Shown here: one piece after another, positions 56,073-64,000 of the stretch
Position numbering within the stretch: the first letter of the stretch is position 1
How the letters are laid out: each line of letters begins with the position of its first letter
Assembly: GCA_002470825.1 (NCBI GenBank)
Contig: DKOR01000013.1
Span: 62,001 to 126,000, forward strand
Direction of reading: 5' to 3'
Source: Thiotrichaceae bacterium UBA7357
Lineage (GTDB): Bacteria; Pseudomonadota; Gammaproteobacteria; Eutrophobiales; Eutrophobiaceae
Length of the DNA: 64,000 nt
Position numbers and translations under genes: made by a program
The notes under the pieces: generated by a model
Database searches by the model: none
The model's input: only the letters and a program-made list of their open reading frames with translations
What the model was told of the DNA's origin: nothing

Positions 56073-57044
56073 TTAGATCATCATAGTGCTTTGTTGAAAC
56101 AGGACATACTGATACCACAGAAAACAGACTAAGAGTATTGCTCCTTCTATCCTTGACAGTTTACCCTTGCTTGATACAAATATCATAGCACCCAATAGTA
56201 AAGAGAGGCCTATCATCACCGGATAATCCCTAGTTAATACTTCACTAGGAAAATAATCAGGATTGATTAATACTGGAATACCTAAAACTGCAAGGGTATT
56301 AAACATATTTGAGCCAATAATATTACCAATAGCAATATCGGCTTCTTTTTTTATAATACTCGTAATCGATGCCGAAAGTTCTGGCAAGCTGGTTCCAATC
56401 GCAACAATAGTCAGACCAATAACCAAATCAGATACCCCATAAGATTCAGCAATAAATACTGCACCCCGGACTAATAGTTCAGCCCCTGAAACGAGTATTA
56501 TGAGTCCTATCAACAATTTCACAACCGAAGCCTTTGCTGATTCAGTCTTGATTGATTCTTGTTCATATTCACTGATTAGAGAGCCATTGGCCGATGCTCT
56601 TTTTCCCGCCCAAATAATCCACCCTAAGAATCCGACTAAAGAGATAAGTAATATAATTGCATCGTTACGACTTAAGTGGCCATCTATCATCAAGACCAAT
56701 GCAATGATGAGCGAAGAACACATCAGCGCATACTCTCTTTTTATTCTGTTTAAAGCGACAGTAATTGGCAGTAATATGATGGATACTCCTAAGACCAAGC
56801 CTACATTGGTGATATTTGAACCGAAGGCATTGCCAATAGCAATGGAGGTCTTGTCTTGTAAAGCTGCCACAGAACCAACAAGTATTTCTGGCGCTGAGGT
56901 CGCAAAACCGACAATGGTTAAACCAATAATTAACGGCGGTATCCCAAACTGACGTGCCATACTCGACGCGCCATTAACAAATAAATCTGCACCATAAATA
57001 AGTAGCGCGAGTCCAAACAGGACAAATAAACATGAAACCAGCAT
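56073..57044 (-). CDS. yrbG: Calcium/sodium antiporter YrbG
   Basis: Ten-helix cation exchanger of the CaCA family with two inverted alpha-repeats: GFATSAPEILVGSVAALQDKTSIAIGNAFGSNITNVGLVLG and AIGTSLPELSASITSIIKKEADIAIGNIIGSNMFNTLAVLG. 323 residues. First gene of the envelope operon and divergent from amgK. Confidence 0.93.
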   Translation of the reverse strand: MLVSCLFVLFGLALLIYGADLFVNGASSMARQFGIPPLIIGLTIVGFATSAPEILVGSVAALQDKTSIAIGNAFGSNITNVGLVLGVSIILLPITVALNRIKREYALMCSSLIIALVLMIDGHLSRNDAIILLISLVGFLGWIIWAGKRASANGSLISEYEQESIKTESAKASVVKLLIGLIILVSGAELLVRGAVFIAESYGVSDLVIGLTIVAIGTSLPELSASITSIIKKEADIAIGNIIGSNMFNTLAVLGIPVLINPDYFPSEVLTRDYPVMIGLSLLLGAMIFVSSKGKLSRIEGAILLVCFLWYQYVLFQQSTMMI

Positions 57045-57181
57045 GGACTAGTTATTTCCCATTATTAAATTGATATGATGATGCCAGATTAAGCTTCCTC
57101 TGAAAAATAATGTAAGCAAGTTTTTACCTTATTCTAAAAAAAACATAGACTGTATACGATTAAAATTATCTTATTCTATAT

Positions 57182-58168
57182 ATGTCAGACCGATTTGAAT
57201 CTTTGCAACATTGGTTGAGAGAAACTCTTGAAACTAATAACTTTATTCTAAAGCCTGCATCAGAAGATGCTAGTTTTCGCCATTACTATCGATTAACTAC
57301 AAATAAAAGCACCCTTATCGTAATGGACGCGCCTCCGCACCAAGAGGACAGCAAATCATTTGTCAGGGTAAATAGTATCTTACATGAATGTAATGTTAAC
57401 GTGCCGATCATACATAATATGGACTTAGAAAAGGGTTTTTTATTGCTTAGCGACTTTGGTGAAGATCATTACTTAAATAAACTCACTAATTTTTCCGCGA
57501 ACAATCTTTATTCGGATGCCATTCAGACTATACTCTCGATGCAACTCAGTAGCGATACAAAAGGGCTAGACACATATAATGAAGCACTGTTATCACATGA
57601 AATAAGTCTATTCACAGATTGGCTATTGAATAAACATCTGGGTATCACATTAAGTACCCATCAAATCAATGCCATCAATAAACTGTTCGATCTATTAGTA
57701 ACAAATGCATTAGAACAGCCACAGGTATTTGTGCATAGAGATTTTCATTCCAGAAATCTAATGTTTACGCCGAATAATAATCCAGGAGTAATAGATTTTC
57801 AGGATGCGATAATTGGCCCCATAACATATGATTTAGTTTCCTTATTAAAGGACTGTTATATCAAGTGGAGTAAAAAAGAGATTAATAACTGGGTTGACTT
57901 CTACTGTACGCAGCTTGATATACATGATGACAAGTTAGAAATAGACCGAGGACAGTTTCAACGTTGGTTTGACCTAATGGGAGTACAGAGACACCTCAAG
58001 GCTAGTGGTATCTTTGCGCGTTTATTTCATAGAGACAATAAACATCAATTTTTAAAAGATATTCCTAGAACCTTATCTTATATAGTGGATCTTAGTCATT
58101 CTTATAAAGAATTATTGCCTTTATGTCATCTGATTGAAGACTCAGTATTACCGGAGTTAGAAGAATGA
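57182..58168 (+). CDS. amgK: N-acetylmuramate/N-acetylglucosamine kinase AmgK
   Basis: Aminoglycoside-phosphotransferase-fold sugar kinase of the peptidoglycan recycling bypass; phosphorylates MurNAc at C1. SEDASFRHYYRLT (nucleotide loop), the catalytic VFVHRDFHSRNLMF, and GVIDFQDAIIGPITYDLVSLLKD with metal Asp are intact. 328 residues. Overlaps murU by four bases. This salvage route bypasses the fosfomycin-sensitive step. Confidence 0.92.
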   Translation: MSDRFESLQHWLRETLETNNFILKPASEDASFRHYYRLTTNKSTLIVMDAPPHQEDSKSFVRVNSILHECNVNVPIIHNMDLEKGFLLLSDFGEDHYLNKLTNFSANNLYSDAIQTILSMQLSSDTKGLDTYNEALLSHEISLFTDWLLNKHLGITLSTHQINAINKLFDLLVTNALEQPQVFVHRDFHSRNLMFTPNNNPGVIDFQDAIIGPITYDLVSLLKDCYIKWSKKEINNWVDFYCTQLDIHDDKLEIDRGQFQRWFDLMGVQRHLKASGIFARLFHRDNKHQFLKDIPRTLSYIVDLSHSYKELLPLCHLIEDSVLPELEE

Positions 58169-58824
58169 TTGCCATGATCCTTGCTGCGGGTAGAGGCGAA
58201 AGGATGCGTCCATTGACCGATACTCTTCCAAAGTCCTTACTTAAGGTTGCTGGTAAATCACTAATTATTCATCAGATTGAGGCTCTTTGTTTAGCTAATA
58301 TAGAAATGATCGTTATAAATACAGGTCACCTGGGAGATCAAATCCAACACCAGTTGGGTACAGGCGAAAAATTTGGTGTTGTAATACGCTATTCTAAAGA
58401 AGGCGATGAGCCACTTGAAACCGCAGGTGGTATTCTTAAAGCATTGCCATTATTGGGTAGTGAACCGTTCATCGTGGCGAATAGCGACATATATAGTGAT
58501 TTTGACTATCAATCGTTGCCCAAACAACTAGATTCAGATGCACACTTAGTCCTGGTTGATAATCCACCACATAATCTCGAGGGAGACTTCACTCTTGAGA
58601 ATGGTCAACTACAAAATGAAGGCGCACAAAAACTGACCTATAGTGGCATAGGACTCTATTCTCCGAAATTTTTTAAAGGTTGTGCTTACGGGAAATTCCC
58701 ATTAGCACCGTTATTACGCCAATCTGCGAAAAACAACAGACTAAGCGGCCAATATTTTTCAGGTCTTTGGAATGATATCGGCACGCCAGAACGCTTAAAA
58801 TCAATTAATACATGTAATTTTTAA
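58165..58824 (+). CDS. murU: N-acetylmuramate-alpha-1-phosphate uridylyltransferase MurU
   Basis: Nucleotidyltransferase converting MurNAc-1-P to UDP-MurNAc, second step after AmgK. MILAAGRGERMRPLTDTLPKSLL is the nucleotide-binding start, ETAGGILKALPLLG and ANSDIYSDFD the metal region, and WNDIGTPERL the C-terminal signature. 219 residues. Confidence 0.93.
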   Translation: MIAMILAAGRGERMRPLTDTLPKSLLKVAGKSLIIHQIEALCLANIEMIVINTGHLGDQIQHQLGTGEKFGVVIRYSKEGDEPLETAGGILKALPLLGSEPFIVANSDIYSDFDYQSLPKQLDSDAHLVLVDNPPHNLEGDFTLENGQLQNEGAQKLTYSGIGLYSPKFFKGCAYGKFPLAPLLRQSAKNNRLSGQYFSGLWNDIGTPERLKSINTCNF

Positions 58825-58914
58825 ACGAGAATTAAGTAATAACAAGCCACTGCTCATCTTTAATGTAGATTAATGCCCAATAATATCTACACATAATATT
58901 GCAATACAACAAAA

Positions 58915-58935
58915 TATATCGTGTATCACGATATA
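58915..58935. promoter_or_regulatory. Perfect 9-bp inverted repeat upstream of the lytic transglycosylase
   Basis: TATATCGTG-TAT-CACGATATA, perfect nine-base arms around three bases, in the 247-base gap between murU and the transglycosylase gene, about 137 bases ahead of its start. It has the form of a dimeric repressor operator; no T run follows, so it is not a terminator. Confidence 0.45.
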
Positions 58936-59071
58936 AACTGCAAATTCTTACCTATATCTTGTAGCTATAAATATTTCTACCACTGTATATAGTATAAAAT
59001 TATAGAGTAGAGTATTATTTGCTCTGATTTTCAGCTACCCAAACAAATTTCAGGTATCGAGTATTAATTCA

Positions 59072-61264
59072 ATGAAAATTAATCTTCCTTCTACTAGAAA
59101 ATACTATTTAAAAATTTTTACTACTATTCTTAGTTTAATACTCTCCAGCACAATATTTAGCGACGTGCTAGATGATAGAGTTGCTTCTCCAAAATTTTGT
59201 GACCTTCCTGTTACGAAAGCTAAATATTCTCAGATGGTTAAAGTCTTTCCTAATGGTCAGGACTTATCCGCCATTAAAGAGCGAAAAGTATTTAGAGTTC
59301 TGCTACATCATAAAACAAACAGATGCGTTATTAGTCAAACAGAACGAGAGTTATTAGAAGAATTTGCGTTTTTAAATGGTCTAGATTTGAATTGGATCTA
59401 TGTGGAGAATAGTCGGGACTTACTATCAGAACTTTTAAGCGGTAAAGGCGACATTATTGTTGCACAAGATCAAAGTTTATCTATGAATAATCAAGATGAG
59501 ATAAATTTTTCACATGTCTGGGCAAACTCTACATTTAAGATAGTTGAACGTGCCGATAGTAGTCGAATTAGTCGCAATGAAGATCTTGTCGGACGACAGA
59601 TTGCAGCCTATAAAAATTCTCCAGTTTGGGACAAGTTGGTTGAGTTATCCAATACGCAGGTTGGTATGGTGCTAAAAGAAATACCTTTGACCGTTTCTTA
59701 TTATGAAGTTATGCAACGCTTAAAAATAGCACAATATGACTTGGTAGTTGCTGACAGTTTGTTCCTTGATATATATTTACCCGTGAACTCCGAGCTTCAA
59801 GCTAATTTTGTTTTATCTAAACAACGAAAAATGGCTTGGGCAATAAGTAGTCGTGCTGAAGAATTACATAAATCATTAAATCAATACTTAAGTTATCAAC
59901 GCCTGACTCGGGATATCGCACCAGCCTATTTTGAAGATTTTTCTTCTATAAAAGACAGAGGTGTTTTACGCGTCATAACTTATGCAAACCCATCTCACTA
60001 CTATCTACACAAAGGTAATTTATTTGGCTTTGAATATGAATTGTTAAAACAATTCGCTAAGAGTCATATGCTGCGGTTAAATGTCATCTTAGCACATACT
60101 CAAGAAGAAATGTTTGAGCTACTTAATAGCGGAAAAGGAGATCTAATAGCTGCATCATTACCGAGCAGTATTATTAAAGAAAATAAATTGGTCCGATACA
60201 CAGTGCCATATAATTATGCAAGTCCGATATTAATTGGACGAGCTAACGAAGATTCGATTATTGATATACGTGGACTTTCTGGGCGAAGAGTTACTCTGGC
60301 GCAAGATAGTCCATACTGGGATTTTATGCTTAAACTAAAAGATCAAGGTCTCAAATTCGAATTAGTTAAGGCAAACGATGGTGTCAACCTTGAGGGAACC
60401 ATGTTGATGGTTGCCCTTGGCATGTATGACTTAACTGTTGTAGGCGATCATCAAATAACTGCGGCGAAATTATTTAGTATGGGAGTTGAATCTCATTTTA
60501 TATTGTCTGAGCCGCAAGCACATAGATGGGCTGTAAAGGCAGATAGGCAACAGTTGTTTAACTCTTTAAATGATTTCATTACAATTCAGTTCCGTGGTGA
60601 AAACTATAATGTCCTGCATGCAAAGTATTTTGAACAGCCTCAATCAGGAATGTATGCTAATGCAAGGTTAACAAAAATTACATCTTTATCCCCTTACGAT
60701 GATATGACACAAAAATATTCTGCTGAATATGGTTTTGACTGGCGTTTAATTACAGCATTGATGTTCCAAGAAAGTCAGTTCGACCCGAAAGCGAACTCAT
60801 ATGCCGGGGCACAAGGATTGATGCAAATGATTCCTGCAACTGCAGAATTTATGGGTGTGAGTGATCTAAGTAATCCCAGAAAGAGTATAAATGGCGGTGT
60901 ACGATATTTAAATTATTTAAGGTCTAGGTTTGAAGACTCTATACTTCTTCAAGATAGAATTTGGTTCACACTAGCATCTTATAATGCTGGATATGGTAGG
61001 GTTAAACGATCTCGTGAACTCGCAGAGATAATGGGTTTAGATAAAGACAAATGGTTTGACAATGTGGAAGTAGCTATGATGGGTCTGGGTAAATTCTATA
61101 CCAAAAAAGGCAAACAAATACCTTATTGTCAATGTGGTCAAACAGTTGTATATGTTAGAGAAATTCGAACAAGATATTTTAATTACATCAAACTCATAGA
61201 GACACAAAAGCTTGCAGTATTATTACCAAAAAATAGAATTACTGAATATAAGAAATTTAACTAA
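59072..61264 (+). CDS. MltF-like lytic transglycosylase with two solute-binding-like domains
   Basis: Peptidoglycan-cleaving enzyme with a regulatory sensor. After an N-terminal membrane or signal segment (about 12-31), there are two tandem SBP_bac_3-like domains: first about 46-275 (LSAIKERKVFRVLLHH to IAPAYFE), second about 288-525 (FSSIKDRGVLRVITYANPSHYYLHKGNLFGFEYELLKQFA). A C-terminal SLT domain has ALMFQESQFDPKANSYAGAQGLMQMIPAT, with catalytic Glu567, and LASYNAGYGRVKR. Ordinary MltF has one sensor domain and about 480-520 residues; this has 730. Unusually, QIPYCQCGQTVVYVREI follows where the tail normally has no Cys pair. Confidence 0.87.
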   Translation: MKINLPSTRKYYLKIFTTILSLILSSTIFSDVLDDRVASPKFCDLPVTKAKYSQMVKVFPNGQDLSAIKERKVFRVLLHHKTNRCVISQTERELLEEFAFLNGLDLNWIYVENSRDLLSELLSGKGDIIVAQDQSLSMNNQDEINFSHVWANSTFKIVERADSSRISRNEDLVGRQIAAYKNSPVWDKLVELSNTQVGMVLKEIPLTVSYYEVMQRLKIAQYDLVVADSLFLDIYLPVNSELQANFVLSKQRKMAWAISSRAEELHKSLNQYLSYQRLTRDIAPAYFEDFSSIKDRGVLRVITYANPSHYYLHKGNLFGFEYELLKQFAKSHMLRLNVILAHTQEEMFELLNSGKGDLIAASLPSSIIKENKLVRYTVPYNYASPILIGRANEDSIIDIRGLSGRRVTLAQDSPYWDFMLKLKDQGLKFELVKANDGVNLEGTMLMVALGMYDLTVVGDHQITAAKLFSMGVESHFILSEPQAHRWAVKADRQQLFNSLNDFITIQFRGENYNVLHAKYFEQPQSGMYANARLTKITSLSPYDDMTQKYSAEYGFDWRLITALMFQESQFDPKANSYAGAQGLMQMIPATAEFMGVSDLSNPRKSINGGVRYLNYLRSRFEDSILLQDRIWFTLASYNAGYGRVKRSRELAEIMGLDKDKWFDNVEVAMMGLGKFYTKKGKQIPYCQCGQTVVYVREIRTRYFNYIKLIETQKLAVLLPKNRITEYKKFN

Positions 61265-61483
61265 TATACTCTCATTTCTAGAAAAATATTTTTCATTATT
61301 CTTATTTAATCGAATAATAACAACACAAAGCGTAATTCCTAAAACTGTCTTTAACACTATTCCTGAGAAATAGGTCATTTAATGCAGCAGCTTGAGAATG
61401 ACTTAGTCAAACCTAATTTCTTTAAAGTAGCTTTAAAATATGGAATATCAAACACTTTTAGTATTATATGACTGCAATTAAAA

Positions 61484-62335
61484 TTAATATTTCTCTACTA
61501 ATCCCTTTATTACATTTTCATATAATTCAAATGCCGTTTGTCCCTGAAATCTAATCGTTGTCATTTGTTCAAAAGAAACGTCAGGTGCAGATACTGATAC
61601 GGGTATATATTTAATCTTCGTAGTGCTTGAGAGCACTCCCCTAGCAGGAAACACATTAATAAACTTTTCTGTTTGCGGACTTATCACGGCAAAATAATCC
61701 GAGCGTGGTACGTTAATCTTTTGCAGATGAGAACAATATCCCTCGGAAATAACATCCTCTATTTCTGCTTTAATAATTTGATTTGCGTCCGCACAAACAA
61801 ATGGTGCAACATATTTTAATTCAGTTTCAGAAAAAGGGTGTAATAAAAATGCCACATCCACCACATAAAATGGTGGTACTACCAACCAAACATGTGCAGT
61901 TTTAAAACCATCATGATCTAGAGACCAAAAGTGTCGTTTATCGATTTGAGATTCCACGGGAAAATCTAATGTCATCGAGCCTTTTACAACATAATTCCAG
62001 ATATTCATCTTTTCTAAGGTCTTAGAAATCAAACCGACTAAGCTAGTATCAACTTTCAAACTGCCATGTTCTATGATCTTCTTATGAAATATTTTTGCAA
62101 TCATCGGCACAACATCTTTCACATATTCATCGTAAGTTTGTTCTCTTGGACGATAATCAACAAATTTTGCATAGTTACTTAGGTAACTGGCATTCTTTTC
62201 CTCAACCTGAATAAAATTAGGATGATCGTAAAAGCCAGGCACATCTACAGGTATACTTCTGTTAGTGAAATCTTCTAGCAAATCCGGATATGTTATTGAA
62301 TTTTTTATCATGTAGGTTCCATATGAGGTACTCAA
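61484..62335 (-). CDS. Protein of unknown function, 283 residues
   Basis: I do not recognise the family. It has no signal peptide or membrane span. The most striking segment is HFWSLDHDGFKTAHVWLVVPP followed by FYVVDVAF, a His-x-Trp then Asp arrangement seen in transglutaminase- or protease-like folds, but no catalytic Cys of that kind stands out. C-terminal half contains a few Cys (FVCADAN, EGYCSHL). It is followed on the same strand by nothing in the operon; upstream lies the GFA-family gene, 75 bases away. Confidence 0.6.
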   Translation of the reverse strand: MSTSYGTYMIKNSITYPDLLEDFTNRSIPVDVPGFYDHPNFIQVEEKNASYLSNYAKFVDYRPREQTYDEYVKDVVPMIAKIFHKKIIEHGSLKVDTSLVGLISKTLEKMNIWNYVVKGSMTLDFPVESQIDKRHFWSLDHDGFKTAHVWLVVPPFYVVDVAFLLHPFSETELKYVAPFVCADANQIIKAEIEDVISEGYCSHLQKINVPRSDYFAVISPQTEKFINVFPARGVLSSTTKIKYIPVSVSAPDVSFEQMTTIRFQGQTAFELYENVIKGLVEKY

Positions 62336-62410
62336 AAATATGTGCTATATCTGACAAATTAGCTATGACACTTAAATTAGGTAGAATATTTATCAACTAG
62401 TAAGAACTGC

Positions 62411-62824
62411 TTAGTCACCAGGAGGGAGAATATCATATTTCGGAATTTCCTCAGGAAAAGTAGCCCATTCAGGAGCTGCAGAAGTATAAATAAGCATCTT
62501 AGGCAATAGTTTATCGCCACCGCTAATTGTACTAGCCGATAATGAATACATATCAAAACCATCACATTTAAGACCTATCGGTGTCGCGCAGTTACCGCAG
62601 AATAAACGATGTGTTTCTTTGCCAGAGTCACCTAGTGCAGTAAAACTGGATGGCGATCCTTTTACGAATTTGAATTTTTCCTTAGATACCCATACACCAA
62701 ACCACTTATCAGAATTTGTATGCAGTTGACATGTTTTACAATAACAGAACACAGTATTAATGGGCTCATCTTGAAATTCATACTCAAGTTCACCACAATC
62801 GCAACGACCATAATTAATATTCAT
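62411..62824 (-). CDS. GFA/CENP-V family zinc protein
   Basis: Small zinc-binding protein of the glutathione-dependent formaldehyde-activating family. Ligand Cys pattern: CDCGELEYEF, FCYCKTCQLHT, and LFCGNCATPIGL. 137 residues. Most members have unknown substrates, and formaldehyde activation is not shown. It lies 14 bases after queC, so may be co-transcribed with it. Confidence 0.87.
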   Translation of the reverse strand: MNINYGRCDCGELEYEFQDEPINTVFCYCKTCQLHTNSDKWFGVWVSKEKFKFVKGSPSSFTALGDSGKETHRLFCGNCATPIGLKCDGFDMYSLSASTISGGDKLLPKMLIYTSAAPEWATFPEEIPKYDILPPGD

Positions 62825-62838
62825 CGAAGATACTCCAA

Positions 62839-63528
62839 TTATTTGATTTGATTTTTATAGAGTGTAGGATCTTTGATATTTGCGTCCTTAAAGCCTTCGT
62901 TTCTGAAGCGACAAGAATCACAAACACCACATGCATAGCATTCCTCATCAGCTTGATAGCAAGACACAGTCTTTGCGTAATCAACATTGAGTGCTATACC
63001 CTTCTTTATAATATCAGCTTTGCTCAAGTCAATAAGCGGTGCATGAATCTTGAATTTAGCGCCCTCAACACCAGCTTTAGTAGCCAATGTGGCAAGATTT
63101 TCATAGGCACTGATATACTTTGGTCTACAATCTGGATAGCCAGAATAATCAATTGCATTAACACCAATAAAAATATCGTTAGCATTCAATACTTCCGCCC
63201 ATGCTAGCGCGTAAGATAAGAAAAGTGTATTTCGTGCTGGGACATATGTTATGGGGATACCTTGTGATGGTGATTTTGGGATATCGATAGAATCATCTGT
63301 TAAAGCTGAACCACCAATCTGTCCAAGATCTATTTTTATAACTTTGTGTTCCTTCGTGCCATATGATTTAGCAATATGATTTGCTGCGAGTAATTCAGTA
63401 ATATGTCGCTGACCATAATCGAAGCTTAAAGCATAGCACTCAAAGCCGAGTTTTTTTGCGATCGCCAATGTGGTGGTTGAATCGAGACCACCAGAAAGTA
63501 GGACAATAGCTTTATTGAAATCTGTCAA
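62839..63528 (-). CDS. queC: 7-cyano-7-deazaguanine synthase QueC
   Basis: ATP-dependent amidase/nitrile-forming enzyme of queuosine synthesis. PP-loop [19 protein letters not shown] near the N terminus, [26 protein letters not shown], and the zinc motif [13 protein letters not shown]. 229 residues, normal. Downstream of queE on the same strand. Confidence 0.95.
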   Translation of the reverse strand: MTDFNKAIVLLSGGLDSTTTLAIAKKLGFECYALSFDYGQRHITELLAANHIAKSYGTKEHKVIKIDLGQIGGSALTDDSIDIPKSPSQGIPITYVPARNTLFLSYALAWAEVLNANDIFIGVNAIDYSGYPDCRPKYISAYENLATLATKAGVEGAKFKIHAPLIDLSKADIIKKGIALNVDYAKTVSCYQADEECYACGVCDSCRFRNEGFKDANIKDPTLYKNQIK

Positions 63529-63610
63529 AACATAAAAATAATCATATAAATTTTATTGAAAAAACATATGTGCCTATTTAAAGACATGGTGCAAAACACT
63601 CATGTTAAAG

Positions 63611-64000
63611 TCATTTTCCTGGAGCATTATCCCACAAATATTTGTGAAGTTGAATTTGCAAACGTACATTCAACTTATCTTCCAGAATCCATTCTGCCAG
63701 TTTCGTGGAATTAAGTGACTCGTGTTCCGGGGATAACAATACCTCACACTTTTTTGTAAGATTAAATTCACACATTTTTCGTATCGTCCATTGGTAATCA
63801 TTACGATCTCGAATAACAAACTTGATTTGATCTTTGCTTGATATATATGTGAAATTATCATACTTATTTTTGCTTATTTCTGTTGATCCAGGTGTCTTAA
63901 TGTCCATTATCTTCATCACCCTCTCATCAACATGGGCTATATCAATTGCGCCACTAGTCTCTAATGATACATGGAATCCTTCATCGCAGAGTCGTACCAG
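63611..64000 (-). CDS. queE: 7-carboxy-7-deazaguanine synthase QueE (5' end outside window)
   Basis: C-terminal 129 residues of a radical-SAM enzyme that makes CDG for queuosine. The frame is open to the window edge (LVRLCDEGFHVSLETSGAID, then VMKIMDIKTPGS and KFVIRDRNDYQWT), all QueE signatures. The N-terminal CxxxCxxC cluster is off the end. Gap to queC is 82 bases with no clear riboswitch. Confidence 0.88.
   Translation of the reverse strand: MVRLCDEGFHVSLETSGAIDIAHVDERVMKIMDIKTPGSTEISKNKYDNFTYISSKDQIKFVIRDRNDYQWTIRKMCEFNLTKKCEVLLSPEHESLNSTKLAEWILEDKLNVRLQIQLHKYLWDNAPGK

Noticed and set aside
58825..59071. tRNA or small RNA gene in the gap after murU
   Set aside because: No cloverleaf or terminator; only the inverted repeat stands out.
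63529..63610. Possible preQ1 riboswitch between queE and queC
   Set aside because: Queuosine genes invited a look, but no preQ1-type hairpin followed by an A-rich tail was found, and the gap is inside the gene run.

Overview
The window is an AT-rich bacterial chromosome segment, densely coded on both strands. Gene content and order point to a gammaproteobacterium: cytochrome c4-dsbA, pilT/pilU-yggS-proC-yggT-metX-metW, yrbG-kdsD-kdsC-lptC-lptA-lptB-rpoN-hpf-ptsN-rapZ-ptsH-ptsI-mgtE, hemC-hemD-hemX-hemY, yqgE-yqgF-pyrR-pyrB-pyrX, and amgK-murU. LPS genes (msbA, lptABC, kdsCD) show a Gram-negative envelope, and pilT/pilU indicate type IV pili. The species cannot be fixed from this sequence. I saw no rRNA, tRNA, insertion sequence, prophage or CRISPR array.

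Layout. 0-5.4 kb: cytochrome c4, dsbA, a very short minus-strand pqqA, purK-purE, then a small minus-strand operon (epimerase-like, glutamine amidotransferase, DUF1289). 5.4-12.1 kb: an eight-gene minus-strand lipid operon (desaturase, flavin oxidoreductase, DUF1365, cyclopropane-fatty-acid-synthase-type methyltransferase, DUF2878, DUF1295, DUF1475-like, exported protein). Beside its promoter lies the wreck of a two-component system. 12.9-24.7 kb: a di-domain cytochrome c, a TRAP-type binding lipoprotein, a SUFU-domain protein, uvrD, pmbA, a Trp-rich small protein, msbA, phosphoribulokinase, a ParA-like ATPase and a ferredoxin-reductase. 24.7-37 kb: hem operon, gshB, a TonB-like protein, a collapsed yqgE, yqgF, the pyr cluster, a TrmB-like methyltransferase, a DksA-like zinc finger and a peroxiredoxin. 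37.5-45.2 kb: three PilT-family ATPases and the yggS-to-metW run. 45.3-57 kb: the long envelope/sigma-54/nitrogen-PTS operon. 57-64 kb: amgK-murU, an unusual double-sensor lytic transglycosylase, an unknown protein, a GFA-family protein, queC and part of queE.

The main theme beyond housekeeping is gene decay in otherwise conserved operons. A PTS EIIA-Man gene between rapZ and ptsH is broken by stops and frameshifts; a possible hprK tail lies between ptsN and rapZ; yqgE has lost its middle; and a response regulator and histidine kinase are merged by deletion. This fits a lineage losing regulatory genes while keeping biosynthesis. The most notable positive observations are the orphan pqqA, the lipid-modification operon, and the lytic transglycosylase with two tandem solute-binding-like domains.
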